A stretch of DNA of 64,000 bases from Thermocatellispora tengchongensis (lineage in GTDB: Bacteria; Actinomycetota; Actinomycetes; Streptosporangiales; Streptosporangiaceae). The stretch's first letter is position 1, and each line of letters starts with the position of its first letter. The stretch spans positions 115,883 to 179,882 of the forward strand of contig NZ_JACHGN010000024.1 in the NCBI RefSeq assembly GCF_014202315.1, read 5' to 3'. Both the position numbers and the translations under genes were made by a program. Positions 10,003 through 18,816 of the stretch are shown here, in pieces. Below the pieces are notes generated by a model, which had not been told where the DNA came from, did no database searches, and saw only the letters and a program-made list of their open reading frames with translations.

Positions 10003-11148
10003 GTGACCGACGTCTTCGGGCTGTCCCACAAGGACACGGGCCCTGTGACAGGCAACGATGTCAGCACCGCCGGCAGCGCCGGCACCTCCGGCACGCAGGG
10101 CGTGCACGAGCAGGTCGTCTTCTGTGCCGACGAGCACAGCGGCCTGCGCGCCATCATCGCGATCTACAGCACCGCCCTCGGCCCGAGCCTCGGGGGCACC
10201 AGGTTCTACCCGTACGCGAGCGAGCAGGCGGCCCTCGCGGATGTGCTCAATCTCTCACGGGCGATGGCCTACAAGAACGCGCTGGCCGGCCTCGACCACG
10301 GGGGCGGCAAGGCCGTGATCATCGGCGACCCCTCCCGTGACAAGACCGAGGCGCTGCTGCGGGCGTACGGCAGGTTCGTGCAGTCACTGGGCGGGCGCTA
10401 CCTCACCGCCTGCGACGTGGGCACCTACAGCGAGGACATGGACGTCATCGCCAGGGAGAGCCGGTACGTCACCGGCCGCACCGTGGCGAACGGCGGCGCG
10501 GGCGACTCCTCGATCCTCACCGCGTACGGCGTCTTCCAGGGCATGCGGGCCGCCGCCGAGCACGTCTACGGCACCCCGTCGCTGCGCGGGCGCAGGGTCG
10601 GCGTCGAGGGCGTGGGCAAGGTCGGCCACCGCCTGGTGGACCACCTGGTCGAGGACGGCGCCGAGGTGGTGGTCTGCGACGTGAACGAGCAGGCGGTCGA
10701 GCGCGTACGCCGCCGCCACCCGCAGGTGGCGGCCGTGGCCGGCCGCGCCGAGCTGATCGCCGAGCCGATCGACGTGTTCGCGCCCTGCGCGCTGGGCGGC
10801 TCGCTCGACGACGACACCGTGGCCGGCATGAACGCCCGGATCGTGTGCGGGGGCGCGAACAACCAGCTCGCGCACGCCGGCGTCGAGAAGCAGCTCGCCG
10901 ACCGCGGCATCCTCTACGCCCCCGACTACGTCGTCAACTCCGGCGGAGTGATCCAGGTCGCCGACGAGATCCACGGGTTCAACATGGATCGGGCCAGGGC
11001 AAAAGCGGCCCAGATCTACGACACGACTCTCAAGATTTTCCGGATCGCGGCGGAGGAGGGGGTTCCGCCCGCGGTCGCAGCCGATAGGCTGGCAGAGCGC
11101 AGAATGTCGGAAGTCGGGCGGATTAGGGCCATTTGGTTGGGCCAATGA
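10003..11148 (+). CDS. vdh: Glu/Leu/Phe/Val dehydrogenase, probable valine dehydrogenase
   Basis: A 381-residue NAD-dependent amino-acid dehydrogenase. The start is the GTG at 10003 ([10 protein letters not shown]) with GGGAG upstream; the open frame extends 39 codons further but into the divergent promoter. Substrate and catalytic lysines are visible in [16 protein letters not shown] (K91 and K103), with GGTRFYPY before them. A Rossmann domain follows ([20 protein letters not shown] and [12 protein letters not shown]), then FAPCALGG and NNQL. Length and motifs are of the leucine/valine type rather than hexameric glutamate dehydrogenase. Its place beside bldC and DUF3073 matches Streptomyces vdh, which catabolises branched-chain amino acids. 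Confidence 0.92.
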   Translation: MTDVFGLSHKDTGPVTGNDVSTAGSAGTSGTQGVHEQVVFCADEHSGLRAIIAIYSTALGPSLGGTRFYPYASEQAALADVLNLSRAMAYKNALAGLDHGGGKAVIIGDPSRDKTEALLRAYGRFVQSLGGRYLTACDVGTYSEDMDVIARESRYVTGRTVANGGAGDSSILTAYGVFQGMRAAAEHVYGTPSLRGRRVGVEGVGKVGHRLVDHLVEDGAEVVVCDVNEQAVERVRRRHPQVAAVAGRAELIAEPIDVFAPCALGGSLDDDTVAGMNARIVCGGANNQLAHAGVEKQLADRGILYAPDYVVNSGGVIQVADEIHGFNMDRARAKAAQIYDTTLKIFRIAAEEGVPPAVAADRLAERRMSEVGRIRAIWLGQ

Positions 11149-11300
11149 CGGCCCACGCCCATACGGCGTACCGAGCTGGGCGCAAAACAGGTACGGTAAT
11201 AGGCGAACGAGTGAGCTGACGCCGGAAGTCAGGTGGCGTCAGTGCGTGATGCGTTAGCGACGAGGGGTCGGGCACGACCCCGCATGAGGGGGTCGAGCCG

Positions 11301-11534
11301 ATGGGGCGCGGCCGAGCCAAGGCCAAGCAGGTGAAGGTTGCTCGCCAGTTGAAGTACAACAGCGGCGGCACCGATCTTGATCGTCTTCGCGAGGAGCTCG
11401 GAGTCAGCCATGACTCCAACCACCACGACGACGATGCTTACGACTCAACCGATGAGCTGGCCGATCGGTATGCCGATTACGCCGACGACTACGGTGACGA
11501 CGACCGGGACGACCGGCAGTCTCGCCGCAGCTAG
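11301..11534 (+). CDS. DUF3073 family protein
   Basis: A 77-residue actinobacterial protein starting MGRGRAKAKQVKVARQLKYN, the hallmark of DUF3073, and ending in a highly acidic tail (DDYGDDDRDDRQSRRS). The N-terminal part is strongly basic, so the molecule is bipolar. The function is unknown. It is preceded by a GGGGGTCGAG ribosome binding site and followed 30 bases later by a perfect hairpin terminator. Its place between vdh and purM is the conserved actinomycete order. Confidence 0.93.
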   Translation: MGRGRAKAKQVKVARQLKYNSGGTDLDRLREELGVSHDSNHHDDDAYDSTDELADRYADYADDYGDDDRDDRQSRRS

Positions 11535-11564
11535 GTGATCCTTTAGCAGTTCGACACACAAGAG

Positions 11565-11602
11565 AAGACACCCGGTGGGCATCACGCCACCGGGTGTCTT
11601 CT
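11565..11602. terminator. bidirectional terminator between DUF3073 gene and purM
   Basis: A perfect 15-bp inverted repeat (GAAGACACCCGGTGG at 11565-11579, its complement at 11588-11602) around an 8-base loop, lying between two converging genes. Confidence 0.85.
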
Positions 11603-11652
11603 CCGTGCGCGCTTTTCACCGGCACGCGCTTCTCACCGGCACCCGTCACCCG

Positions 11653-12678
11653 TCACCGGTAGCGGGTGCCGCTCTCGCCTTCGGTGATCTCGCCGAGGAC
11701 CCACGCCGGCAGGCCGCGCTCGGCCAGCAGCGCGAGCGCCGCGTCGGCCGAGCCGGCCGGGACGACGGCGCACATGCCGACGCCCAGGTTGAAGGTGCGG
11801 TCCATCTCCTCCTGCGGCACGCCGCCGCGCTCGGCCAGCAGGCCGAAGATCGGCGGCGGGGTCCAGGAGGACCGGTCGAGCACCGCGCCCAGCCCGGCGG
11901 GCAGCGACCGCGCCAGGTTGGCGGCCAGGCCGCCCCCGGTGATGTGCGCGAACGCGTGCACCTCGGTGGCGCGGAGCAGGGCCAGGCAGTCGAGGGAGTA
12001 GATCCGGGTCGGCTGCAGCAGCTCCTCGCCGAGGGTACGCCCCAGCTCCGGCAGCTCCTGCTCCAGCTTCAGGCCCGCCTGCTTCACGATGTGCCTGACC
12101 AGGGAGTATCCGTTGGAGTGCACCCCGGAGGACGCCATGGCCAGCACCACGTCGCCCGCCCGCACCCGGTCGGGGCCGAGCAGCGCGTCGGCCTCGACGA
12201 CGCCGGTGCCCGCGCCCGCGAGGTCGTACTCGTCGGGGCCCATCGCGCCCGGGTGCTCGGCCGTCTCGCCGCCGACCAGCGCGCACCCGGCCAGGCGGCA
12301 CCCCTCGGCGACGCCGCCGACGATGTCGGCGATCCGCTCGGGCACCACCTTGCCGCAGGCGATGTAGTCGGTCATGAACAGCGGTTCGGCGCCGCACACC
12401 ACCAGGTCGTCCACGACCATGCCGACCAGGTCGATGCCGATCGTGTCGTGCTTGCCCAGCGCCTGGGCGATCATCACCTTGGTGCCGACGCCGTCGGTGG
12501 AGGTCGCCAGGAGCGGCCTGCGGTAGCGCAGGAACGCCGAGGCGTCGAACAGCCCGGCGAACCCGCTGGCGTCATCGATCACCTCGGGGCGGCGCGACCT
12601 GGCCACCCGCGACTTCATCAGCTCGACGGCGCGGTCGCCGGCCTCGATGTCCACACCGGCCGCGGCGTAGCTGGTCAT
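11653..12678 (-). CDS. purM: phosphoribosylformylglycinamidine cyclo-ligase (AIR synthetase)
   Basis: A 341-residue enzyme that closes the imidazole ring in step five of purine synthesis (FGAM + ATP to AIR). It begins SYAAAGVDIEAGDRAVE after the initiator MT. Visible family motifs are STDGVGTKVMIA, DLVGMVVDDLVVCGAEPLF, ALVGGETAEHPG, ASSGVHSNGYSLVR, FAHITGGGLAANLAR and MDRTFNLGVGM. It overlaps the purF stop codon by four bases (ATGA), so the two are translationally coupled. Confidence 0.97.
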   Translation of the reverse strand: MTSYAAAGVDIEAGDRAVELMKSRVARSRRPEVIDDASGFAGLFDASAFLRYRRPLLATSTDGVGTKVMIAQALGKHDTIGIDLVGMVVDDLVVCGAEPLFMTDYIACGKVVPERIADIVGGVAEGCRLAGCALVGGETAEHPGAMGPDEYDLAGAGTGVVEADALLGPDRVRAGDVVLAMASSGVHSNGYSLVRHIVKQAGLKLEQELPELGRTLGEELLQPTRIYSLDCLALLRATEVHAFAHITGGGLAANLARSLPAGLGAVLDRSSWTPPPIFGLLAERGGVPQEEMDRTFNLGVGMCAVVPAGSADAALALLAERGLPAWVLGEITEGESGTRYR

Positions 12679-14120
12679 ACGGCCGCCGCCTTCTCCTCCA
12701 GCAGGAACTTGCCCACGTTGTCGCGGTCGATCGGGATCGGGTAGGACCCGTCGAAGCACGCCCGGCACAGCCGTTCGGCCGGGATCGTGGTGGCCGCGGT
12801 CAGGCCCTCGATCGAGATGTAGCCCAGTGAGTCGGCGCCGAGAGAGGCGCGGATCTCCTCCACGCTCAGCGAGCCCGCGATCAGCTCGGCGCGGGTGGCG
12901 AAGTCGATGCCGTAGAAGCACGGCCAGGCGACCGGCGGGGACGAGATGCGCACGTGCACCTCGGTGGCGCCGGCCTCGCGCAGCATGCGCACGATCGCCC
13001 GCTGGGTGTTGCCGCGCACGATCGAGTCGTCCACGACCACCAGGCGCTTGCCCTCGATCACCTCGCGCAGCGGGTTCAGCTTGAGCCGGATGCCGAGCTG
13101 CCGGATCGTCTGGGACGGCTGGATGAAGGTGCGGCCGACGTAGGAGTTCTTGACCAGGCCCTGGCCGTAGGGGATGCCGCTCTCCTCGGCGTAGCCGATC
13201 GCGGCCGGGGTGCCCGACTCGGGGGTCGGGATCACCAGGTCGGCCTCGACGGGGTGCTCCCTGGCCAGCCTGCGGCCGACCTCGACCCGGGTGACCTGCA
13301 CCCCGCGGCCCGCGATCGTGGTGTCGGGGCGGGCGAGGTAGACGTACTCGAACAGGCAGCCCTTGGGGTCGGCGAGGGCGAAGCGGCGCGAGCGCACGCC
13401 GCGCTCGTCGATGGTGATCAGCTCGCCCGGCTCGATCTCGCGCACGAACGCCGCGCCCACGATGTCGAGCGCCGCGGTCTCGGAGGCGACCACCCAGCCG
13501 CGCTCCAGCCGGCCCAGCACCAGCGGCCGGATGCCCTGCGGGTCGCGCGCGGCGTACAGGGTCTTCTCGTCCATGAACACCAGCGAGTACGCGCCCTTGA
13601 CCTGCGGCAGCAGGTTCGCCGCGGCGTCCTCGACGGATCGGCCGCGGTCCTGCGCGAGCAGGGTGGTCAGCACCTCGGTGTCGGTGGTGGCCCGGATCGT
13701 GCCGGGTTCGAGGCGGCTCGCCAGCTCGGGGGTGTTGATCAGGTTGCCGTTGTGCGCGAGCGCGAGCCCGCCGACGTCGGTGGAGCTCAGCGTGGGCTGC
13801 GCGTTCTCCCACACGCTCGACCCGGTGGTGGAGTAGCGGCAGTGCCCGATGGCGATGTGTCCGCGCAGGGTGCCGAGCACGGACTCGTCGAAGACCTGGG
13901 ACACCAGCCCCATGTCCTTGTAGACGAGGATGCGCTTGCCCTCGCTCACGGCGATGCCCGCGGACTCCTGGCCGCGGTGCTGCAGCGCGTACAACCCGTA
14001 GTAGGTGAGTTTGCTGACTTCTTCGCCCGATGCCCAGACCCCGAAGACGCCACACGCGTCCTTCGGTGCGCGGTCGAGGGGGTCGAGATCATGGCCCAGC
14101 CGGCCGTCGCCTTTCAGCAC
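12675..14120 (-). CDS. purF: amidophosphoribosyltransferase
   Basis: A 481-residue enzyme for the first committed step of purine synthesis (PRPP + glutamine to phosphoribosylamine). A 22-residue propeptide precedes the nucleophile C23 in DACGVFGVW, as in Bacillus-type PurF that is processed and carries an iron-sulfur cluster. The glutaminase domain shows QHRGQESAGIAV and HCRYSTTGSS. The transferase domain has the PRPP loop VVVDDSIVRGNTQR and a C-terminal ERLCRACFDG with cysteines typical of the Fe-S type. It is upstream of and overlapping purM. No regulatory element is obvious in the 248 bases before it. Confidence 0.97.
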   Translation of the reverse strand: MLKGDGRLGHDLDPLDRAPKDACGVFGVWASGEEVSKLTYYGLYALQHRGQESAGIAVSEGKRILVYKDMGLVSQVFDESVLGTLRGHIAIGHCRYSTTGSSVWENAQPTLSSTDVGGLALAHNGNLINTPELASRLEPGTIRATTDTEVLTTLLAQDRGRSVEDAAANLLPQVKGAYSLVFMDEKTLYAARDPQGIRPLVLGRLERGWVVASETAALDIVGAAFVREIEPGELITIDERGVRSRRFALADPKGCLFEYVYLARPDTTIAGRGVQVTRVEVGRRLAREHPVEADLVIPTPESGTPAAIGYAEESGIPYGQGLVKNSYVGRTFIQPSQTIRQLGIRLKLNPLREVIEGKRLVVVDDSIVRGNTQRAIVRMLREAGATEVHVRISSPPVAWPCFYGIDFATRAELIAGSLSVEEIRASLGADSLGYISIEGLTAATTIPAERLCRACFDGSYPIPIDRDNVGKFLLEEKAAAV

Positions 14121-14368
14121 ATGCTTCAGTCTAGGTCGGGCCGCGCGCTGCTCCGACCCCGGGGCTCACACGGGTACTCCACGGCACAGATCGGTCACAG
14201 CCGGACATCCTTCCACGCCGGGGATGCCGGGGAGGTGATCCGCGTCCTCCTTTGGGCAGCCCTATCGAAGGATGACCGATGCTTTGCCGTGTCAGCCGGT
14301 TCTCGTGGCCGCCGTACGGCAAGGGTGGGGTATCCGGCACGCCCTATTCGTCAGGTCGGGAGAACGCA

Positions 14369-15427
14369 GTGACCACACCAGGTGACCCCAACCAGCCGCG
14401 GCCGGGCCAGGATCCGCCGGATCGCCCGGCCGACGACCGCGAACCGCCGCCGCCGGGGCCCGAGCCCGGCCCCGCGCCCGTACCGCCCCCGGGCCCGCAG
14501 CCGCGCGAGCCCCGGCCCCGGGAGCCCCAGCCGCCGGTCCCCGGCCCCGGCCCCGGTCCTGGACCCGGCCCCGGCCCCGGCCCTGGCCCCGAGCCGGGTC
14601 CGCAACCTCCGGGTCCGCAGCCGCCCGCTCCCGAGCCCCGGCCGCGGCCGGGCGGGCCGCCGCCAGGCCCCGACGAGCCGGGTGCCCCGGAGGTGCCCGA
14701 GCCGCAGCAGGTCGCGGGCCGTCAGGGGGAGCAGCCCCCGTCCGAGCCCCGCAGGGGGGAGGACCAGACCGAGACGCAGGTCTTCCCGATTCCGGGTGGG
14801 GCCAGGCAGTCCTACCCGGGCTGGGGCGGCGACGAGCCCGCCGAGCAGCCGGGCGCGGTCAGCCCGTCCCGCTACGACCCGCCGACCGGCGGCGAGTCCG
14901 AGCGCCCGCCGCCCCCGCCGCCGTACGGCACGGGCGGCACCGGCGGCGGCCAGGGCGGCGCGGGCGGCCCCGGTGAAACCGGCGGGACCGGCGGCACCGG
15001 CGGGACCGGCGGGTACGGCGGGACCGGAGGTTACGGCGGGACCGGCGCTTACGGCGGAGGGCAGCCGCCCGGACCCGCGCCCGCCCCCGGCTACGGGTAC
15101 GGCTACGGCGCGCCCAGGCCCGGCGGCGGGATGGCCACCGCGGCGCTGGTGCTCGGCATCGTCAGCCTGTTCCTGCTGCTCGTGTGCGGGCTCGGCGTGA
15201 TCACCGCGATCATCGGCCTGGTCCTGGGCATCGTGGCCGTGGCCAGGGGCGTGAACCGGGGCCGCGCCTGGATCGGCATCCTGCTGAGCGCGCTGACGCT
15301 GATCCTCGCCGTCCTCGCCGTCGTCTGGTTCTTCGGCAACTTCAGCCACTGCATGGACCTGCCGACGCAGGGCGAGGTGCAGCGCTGCATCGAGCGGGAG
15401 TTCGGCGTGGAGGTGCAGACGCGCTAG
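14369..15427 (+). CDS. proline/glycine-rich DUF4190-type membrane protein
   Basis: A 352-residue protein from the GTG at 14369 behind CGGGAGA; the frame is open another 30 codons upstream without a ribosome binding site. Residues 1-120 are almost pure Pro/Glu/Gly/Arg (including a run of PGPG dipeptides). Residues 185-235 are Gly/Thr/Tyr-rich with repeated GGTGG and YGGTG units. The C-terminal 90 residues hold two membrane helices (ALVLGIVSLFLLLVCGLGVI and WIGILLSALTLILAVLAVVW) in a DUF4190-like arrangement. It probably sits in the membrane with a long disordered cytoplasmic tail. The function is unknown. It ends 22 bases before the convergent SCP-like gene. Confidence 0.75.
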   Translation: MTTPGDPNQPRPGQDPPDRPADDREPPPPGPEPGPAPVPPPGPQPREPRPREPQPPVPGPGPGPGPGPGPGPGPEPGPQPPGPQPPAPEPRPRPGGPPPGPDEPGAPEVPEPQQVAGRQGEQPPSEPRRGEDQTETQVFPIPGGARQSYPGWGGDEPAEQPGAVSPSRYDPPTGGESERPPPPPPYGTGGTGGGQGGAGGPGETGGTGGTGGTGGYGGTGGYGGTGAYGGGQPPGPAPAPGYGYGYGAPRPGGGMATAALVLGIVSLFLLLVCGLGVITAIIGLVLGIVAVARGVNRGRAWIGILLSALTLILAVLAVVWFFGNFSHCMDLPTQGEVQRCIEREFGVEVQTR

Positions 15428-15449
15428 CCGTGCTCGCGCCTGTCAGCGG

Positions 15450-15911
15450 CTAGCTCTGGAACCGCCCGACCACCGGCAGGTAGGGCGACAGGTCGGCGCG
15501 TGCCCCGCTGGCGCTGACGTCGCCCTTCGCCACCGCTTCCGCCCAGCTCAGCCTGCCGGTGGCGAGTTCGAGCCAGGTCCGGCCGTCGGTCTCGACCGTG
15601 TTGGGCGGGGTGCCGCGGGTGTGCCTGGGCCCCGCCACGCACTGCACGGCCGCGTACGGCGGCACGCGTACCTCCACGCTGCGGCCCGGGGCCGCGGCGG
15701 CGAGCAGGTCGAGCAGGTGCCGTACGGCGAAGCGGGCGGCGTTGCGCTCGGGCCGCAGCCCCCGCTCGTACGCCCGCAGCACCACGGGCACGCACGCCAT
15801 GAGCAGGTCGGCCGCCCGGTCGGGGCCGTCGTACGCCGGTTCGCCCAGCGCCGAGAGCTGCGCGTCGAGCGCCGCGCGCACCTTGCCGGGATCGGGTTTG
15901 AGAGCTGGCAC
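15450..15911 (-). CDS. sterol-carrier-like (bacterial SCP) family protein
   Basis: A 153-residue soluble protein starting MPALKPDPGKVRAALDAQL, with AARFAVRHLLDLLAAAAPG, VEVRVPPYAAVQCVAG, TWLELATGRLSWAEAVAKG and SGARADLSPYLPV. The last two segments are the pattern of the SCP2-like domain of actinobacterial sterol-carrier-family proteins. The ligand is unknown. It starts with a GTG at 15911, divergent from phoX, and the phoX PHO box lies in the shared promoter region. Confidence 0.75.
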   Translation of the reverse strand: MPALKPDPGKVRAALDAQLSALGEPAYDGPDRAADLLMACVPVVLRAYERGLRPERNAARFAVRHLLDLLAAAAPGRSVEVRVPPYAAVQCVAGPRHTRGTPPNTVETDGRTWLELATGRLSWAEAVAKGDVSASGARADLSPYLPVVGRFQS

Positions 15912-15975
15912 CCGTTCATCTTGCCGCGCCCCGGCGGCGGAGGAGACGCCGGTGGGACGGCAAGCGGGAAGAACG

Positions 15976-16019
15976 GTTCATCGCACGGGTTGGTTTCGTT
16001 CACCTTGGGTTCGACCTAT
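15976..16019 (+). promoter_or_regulatory. PHO box (PhoP binding site) upstream of phoX
   Basis: Four consecutive 11-base units: GTTCATCGCAC (15976), GGGTTGGTTTC (15987), GTTCACCTTGG (15998) and GTTCGACCTAT (16009). Three of the four begin GTTC, exactly in the 11-nt phase of Streptomyces PhoP direct-repeat units. The box ends 48 bases before the phoX start and would overlap a -35 region. Confidence 0.8.
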
Positions 16020-16066
16020 CGCCGTAGCGTCCCGGCGGAACATCAATGGAAAACCCTGGAGGATCA

Positions 16067-18154
16067 GTGGCGAACCCCTCGCCGCGCAGGCTGCTCCCGC
16101 TGCTCAACGGCTCCCGCGAGGGTGGCCGCAGCGCGATGACCTGCCAGTTCCGTTGCGGCAACGCATGTGCTCACGAGGTCCCCAACACCAGTGCCAACCG
16201 CTACTTCGGTGACATCGTCGCCGAGGCGATGTCGCGCCGGGGAGTCCTGCGCGCCGGGGCCGTCGGCGCGATGGTGGCCGGTGCGGGCGCGGCCGGGCTG
16301 GCGGCGGCCGTACCCGCGGCGGCCGACCCCGGCGGCGACGCCGAGGCGATGCGCGGCGGCTGGGGGCACGGCCGCTCCTCCCTCACCTTCACCCCCGTCC
16401 CGCCGAACAACGACGACAAGCTGACCGTGCCGGCCGGGTACGAGAGCGCGGTGGTCGTGGCCTGGGGCGACCCGGTGCTGCCCGGCGCGCCGGAGTTCGA
16501 CTTCGACAACCAGACCGCCGAGGCGCAGGCCAAGCAGTTCGGCTACAACTGCGACTACGTGACGTTCTTCCCGATGGGCGCGAACCGCGGCCTGCTGTGG
16601 GTGAACCACGAGTACACCGACGAAGCGCTCATGTTCCGCGGCTACACCGACGGCACCGCGGCCACCGAGGAGCAGATCAAGATCGGCCTGGCCGCGCACG
16701 GCGGCTCGGTGGTGGAGATCGAGCGCGTCGGGCGCAGCGGCCAGTGGAAGCTGGTCACCAAGGGCCGGCGCCGCTACAACCGGCGCATCACCGCCACCAC
16801 CGAGATGCGCTTCTCCGGCCCGGCGGCGGGCAGCGACCTGCTCAAGACCCCCGCCGACCCGACCGGCCGCAAGGTGTTCGGCATGCTGAACAACTGCGCC
16901 GGCGGCACCACCCCGTGGGGCACCGTGCTGACCGCCGAGGAGAACTTCAACCAGTACTTCGTGGGCGGCAACGGCGTGCCCGAGGCGCAGAAGCCGGCCC
17001 TGACCAGGTACGGCATCAGCACCACGACCGCGATCCCGAGCGGCAGCCGGCGCTTCGACCGCGTGGACGAGCGGTTCGACCTGGCCAAGCACCACAACGA
17101 GGTCAACCGGTTCGGGTGGATCGTGGAGATCGACCCGTTCGACCCCGACTCCACGCCGATCAAGCGCACCGCGCTCGGCCGGTTCGCGCACGAGGCGGCG
17201 ACGACCACGCTGGCCAGGGACGGGCGGCTCGTGGCGTACATGGGCGACGACTCGCGCTTCGAGTACATCTACAAGTACGTCTCCAAGAACCGCTACATCC
17301 CCGGCCACGACCGCAACAACCGCACCCTGCTGGACGAGGGCACGCTCTACGTCGCCAAGTTCACCGGCGACAGCCCGGCCTCGGAGATCGACGGCAGCGG
17401 CAAGCTGCCCTCCGACGGCGCCTTCGACGGCACCGGCCAGTGGATCAAGCTGGTCAGCGGCGACCGGTCCTTCGTCGAGGGCATGACCGCCGCCGAGGTG
17501 CTGGTCTACACCCGCCTGGCCGCCGACAAGGTGGGCGCCACCAAGATGGACCGCCCCGAGGACGTCGAGCGCAACCCGGTCAACGGCTCGGTCTACGTGG
17601 CGCTGACCAACAACAGCAACCGCACCGCGGCCCAGGTGGACGAGGCCAACCCGCGTCCGTCCAACCGCCACGGGCACATCCTGGAGATCACCGAGGACCG
17701 CAACGACGCGGGCGCGCTCACCTTCAAGTGGGCCCTCCCGCTGGTCTGCGGCGACCCGAACGACCCGAGCACCTACTTCGCCGGCTTCGACAAGTCCAAG
17801 GTCTCGCCGATCTCCTGCCCCGACAACGTCGCCTTCGACGCCGAGGGCAACCTGTGGATCTCCACCGACGGCAACGCGCTCGGCGCCAACGACGGCCTGT
17901 TCGCGATGCCGCTGAAGGGCAAGGAGCGCGGGTACGTCCGGCAGTTCCTCAGCGTCCCCGTCGGCGCCGAGACCTGCGGCCCGCTGATCTCCCCGGACCA
18001 GCGCAGCGTGTTCGTCGCCGTCCAGCACCCGGGCGAGAAGGACGGCGCCAGCCCCGAGAACCCGGCCAGCCACTGGCCCGACGGCGGCGACTCCCAGCCC
18101 CGCCCGGGCGTCGCGGTCACCTGGCACAGCAAGGGCAAGAAGATCGGCGCCTGA
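16067..18154 (+). CDS. phoX: PhoX-family alkaline phosphatase, Tat-exported
   Basis: A 695-residue secreted phosphatase. The GTG at 16067 is chosen because GGAGG precedes it at the right distance. A long N-region of about 55 residues ends in a twin-arginine motif, MSRRGVLRAGAVGAM, followed by a hydrophobic Ala-rich segment and VPAAADPGG. The N-region includes LLPLLNGSREGGRSAMTC, a typical start in this family. Family segments include FPMGANRGLLWVNHEYTD, NNCAGGTTPWGTVLTAEENF, GRFAHEAATTTL and DNVAFDAEGNLWISTDGNAL. PhoX enzymes use calcium and iron and release phosphate from organic esters. The upstream PHO box predicts induction by phosphate starvation. Confidence 0.93.
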   Translation: MANPSPRRLLPLLNGSREGGRSAMTCQFRCGNACAHEVPNTSANRYFGDIVAEAMSRRGVLRAGAVGAMVAGAGAAGLAAAVPAAADPGGDAEAMRGGWGHGRSSLTFTPVPPNNDDKLTVPAGYESAVVVAWGDPVLPGAPEFDFDNQTAEAQAKQFGYNCDYVTFFPMGANRGLLWVNHEYTDEALMFRGYTDGTAATEEQIKIGLAAHGGSVVEIERVGRSGQWKLVTKGRRRYNRRITATTEMRFSGPAAGSDLLKTPADPTGRKVFGMLNNCAGGTTPWGTVLTAEENFNQYFVGGNGVPEAQKPALTRYGISTTTAIPSGSRRFDRVDERFDLAKHHNEVNRFGWIVEIDPFDPDSTPIKRTALGRFAHEAATTTLARDGRLVAYMGDDSRFEYIYKYVSKNRYIPGHDRNNRTLLDEGTLYVAKFTGDSPASEIDGSGKLPSDGAFDGTGQWIKLVSGDRSFVEGMTAAEVLVYTRLAADKVGATKMDRPEDVERNPVNGSVYVALTNNSNRTAAQVDEANPRPSNRHGHILEITEDRNDAGALTFKWALPLVCGDPNDPSTYFAGFDKSKVSPISCPDNVAFDAEGNLWISTDGNALGANDGLFAMPLKGKERGYVRQFLSVPVGAETCGPLISPDQRSVFVAVQHPGEKDGASPENPASHWPDGGDSQPRPGVAVTWHSKGKKIGA

Positions 18155-18816
18155 CCCATCCGCCGCCGCCCCGGCCCTCCGGCACTACCGGGGGGCCGGG
18201 CCTTCGCCCAGAGCCGGGAGGGAACCGCCTCCGGCCAGGACCCCGACAAGAAGGCACACCGAACTCGATGGGTTCTTCGGCGGCAGAGGTATTCCTCAGG
18301 CACGCCGCATGCCACGGCACGCGACACAGCCGCCGCGTACTGCCGGTACGGGAAACCGGGCGGCAGGTTCTTGTCCGTGACGCCGAACCTTTTCAGCTTG
18401 TCGCTGAGCACGGCTTGGCTGACGTGGGCCCGCTGGTCCGTGAAGTGCCACAGTATCCACAGTTCGAAGCACGGGCTGCTCACCGCCATTCGGATCGCCA
18501 GCGCCTTCGCCTCGCGCAGGGCGGGCGCCAAGGTGACGTGGTCGTCCACGTCTACCACGCACCAGACCTGGTCGTAGTCTTTGTCCCGCCCAAGCTGCGC
18601 GGCCTTCCTGACCACTCGCGCCGGATCACGGCCGAGTCCCGTTATGTCCAGCCGGTAGACCTCGACGCCTGACGCGCGCAGTTCCCTCGCGAGGCCGCGG
18701 AAGTACTGAGGCTCGGTCTTCTCGCCTTCGGCGACGATGAGGATGTACGGCTTCTCCTGCCTGGTGTTCCTGGCTCTGCGCAGGTCGGCCGAGCCGCGTG
18801 TGCGCGTCGCTCTCAC
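17773..18816 (-). CDS. RloB-family TOPRIM-like protein with abnormal C-terminus
   Basis: The first ~170 residues match RloB: EGEKTEPQYF with the TOPRIM glutamate (E30), the acidic motif VWCVVDVDDH (D89, D91, D92) and SPCFELWILWHF (114-125). RloB proteins are usually about 200-230 residues, but here the frame stays open for 347 residues and runs 382 bases antisense through the end of phoX. From about residue 165 (near 18310) the sequence loses RloB character, and the next reading frame gives an RNTSAAEEPIEF tail that then stops at 18117. A frameshift or loss of the native stop is likely. The start overlaps the stop of the ATPase gene by four bases. Local G+C is lower than in neighbours. Confidence 0.7.
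   Translation of the reverse strand: MRATRTRGSADLRRARNTRQEKPYILIVAEGEKTEPQYFRGLARELRASGVEVYRLDITGLGRDPARVVRKAAQLGRDKDYDQVWCVVDVDDHVTLAPALREAKALAIRMAVSSPCFELWILWHFTDQRAHVSQAVLSDKLKRFGVTDKNLPPGFPYRQYAAAVSRAVACGVPEEYLCRRRTHRVRCAFLSGSWPEAVPSRLWAKARPPGSAGGPGRRRMGQAPIFLPLLCQVTATPGRGWESPPSGQWLAGFSGLAPSFSPGCWTATNTLRWSGEISGPQVSAPTGTLRNCRTYPRSLPFSGIANRPSLAPSALPSVEIHRLPSASKATLSGQEIGETLDLSKPAK
18170..18200 (+). terminator. terminator downstream of phoX
   Basis: A 13-bp stem (CCCGGCCCTCCGG and CCGGGGGGCCGGG, one G-U pair) around a five-base loop, 15 bases after the phoX stop codon. It lies inside the minus-strand RloB reading frame, which supports that frame being extended artificially. Confidence 0.7.

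Noticed and set aside
11653..14055. 800-codon frame fused to purM
   Set aside because: The upstream part is out-of-frame purF; purM starts at 12678 with its conserved SYAAAGVD start.
16064..18127. 687-codon minus-strand open frame opposite phoX
   Set aside because: Antisense shadow of a strongly conserved gene; the translation is Val/Arg/Gly-rich without domains.
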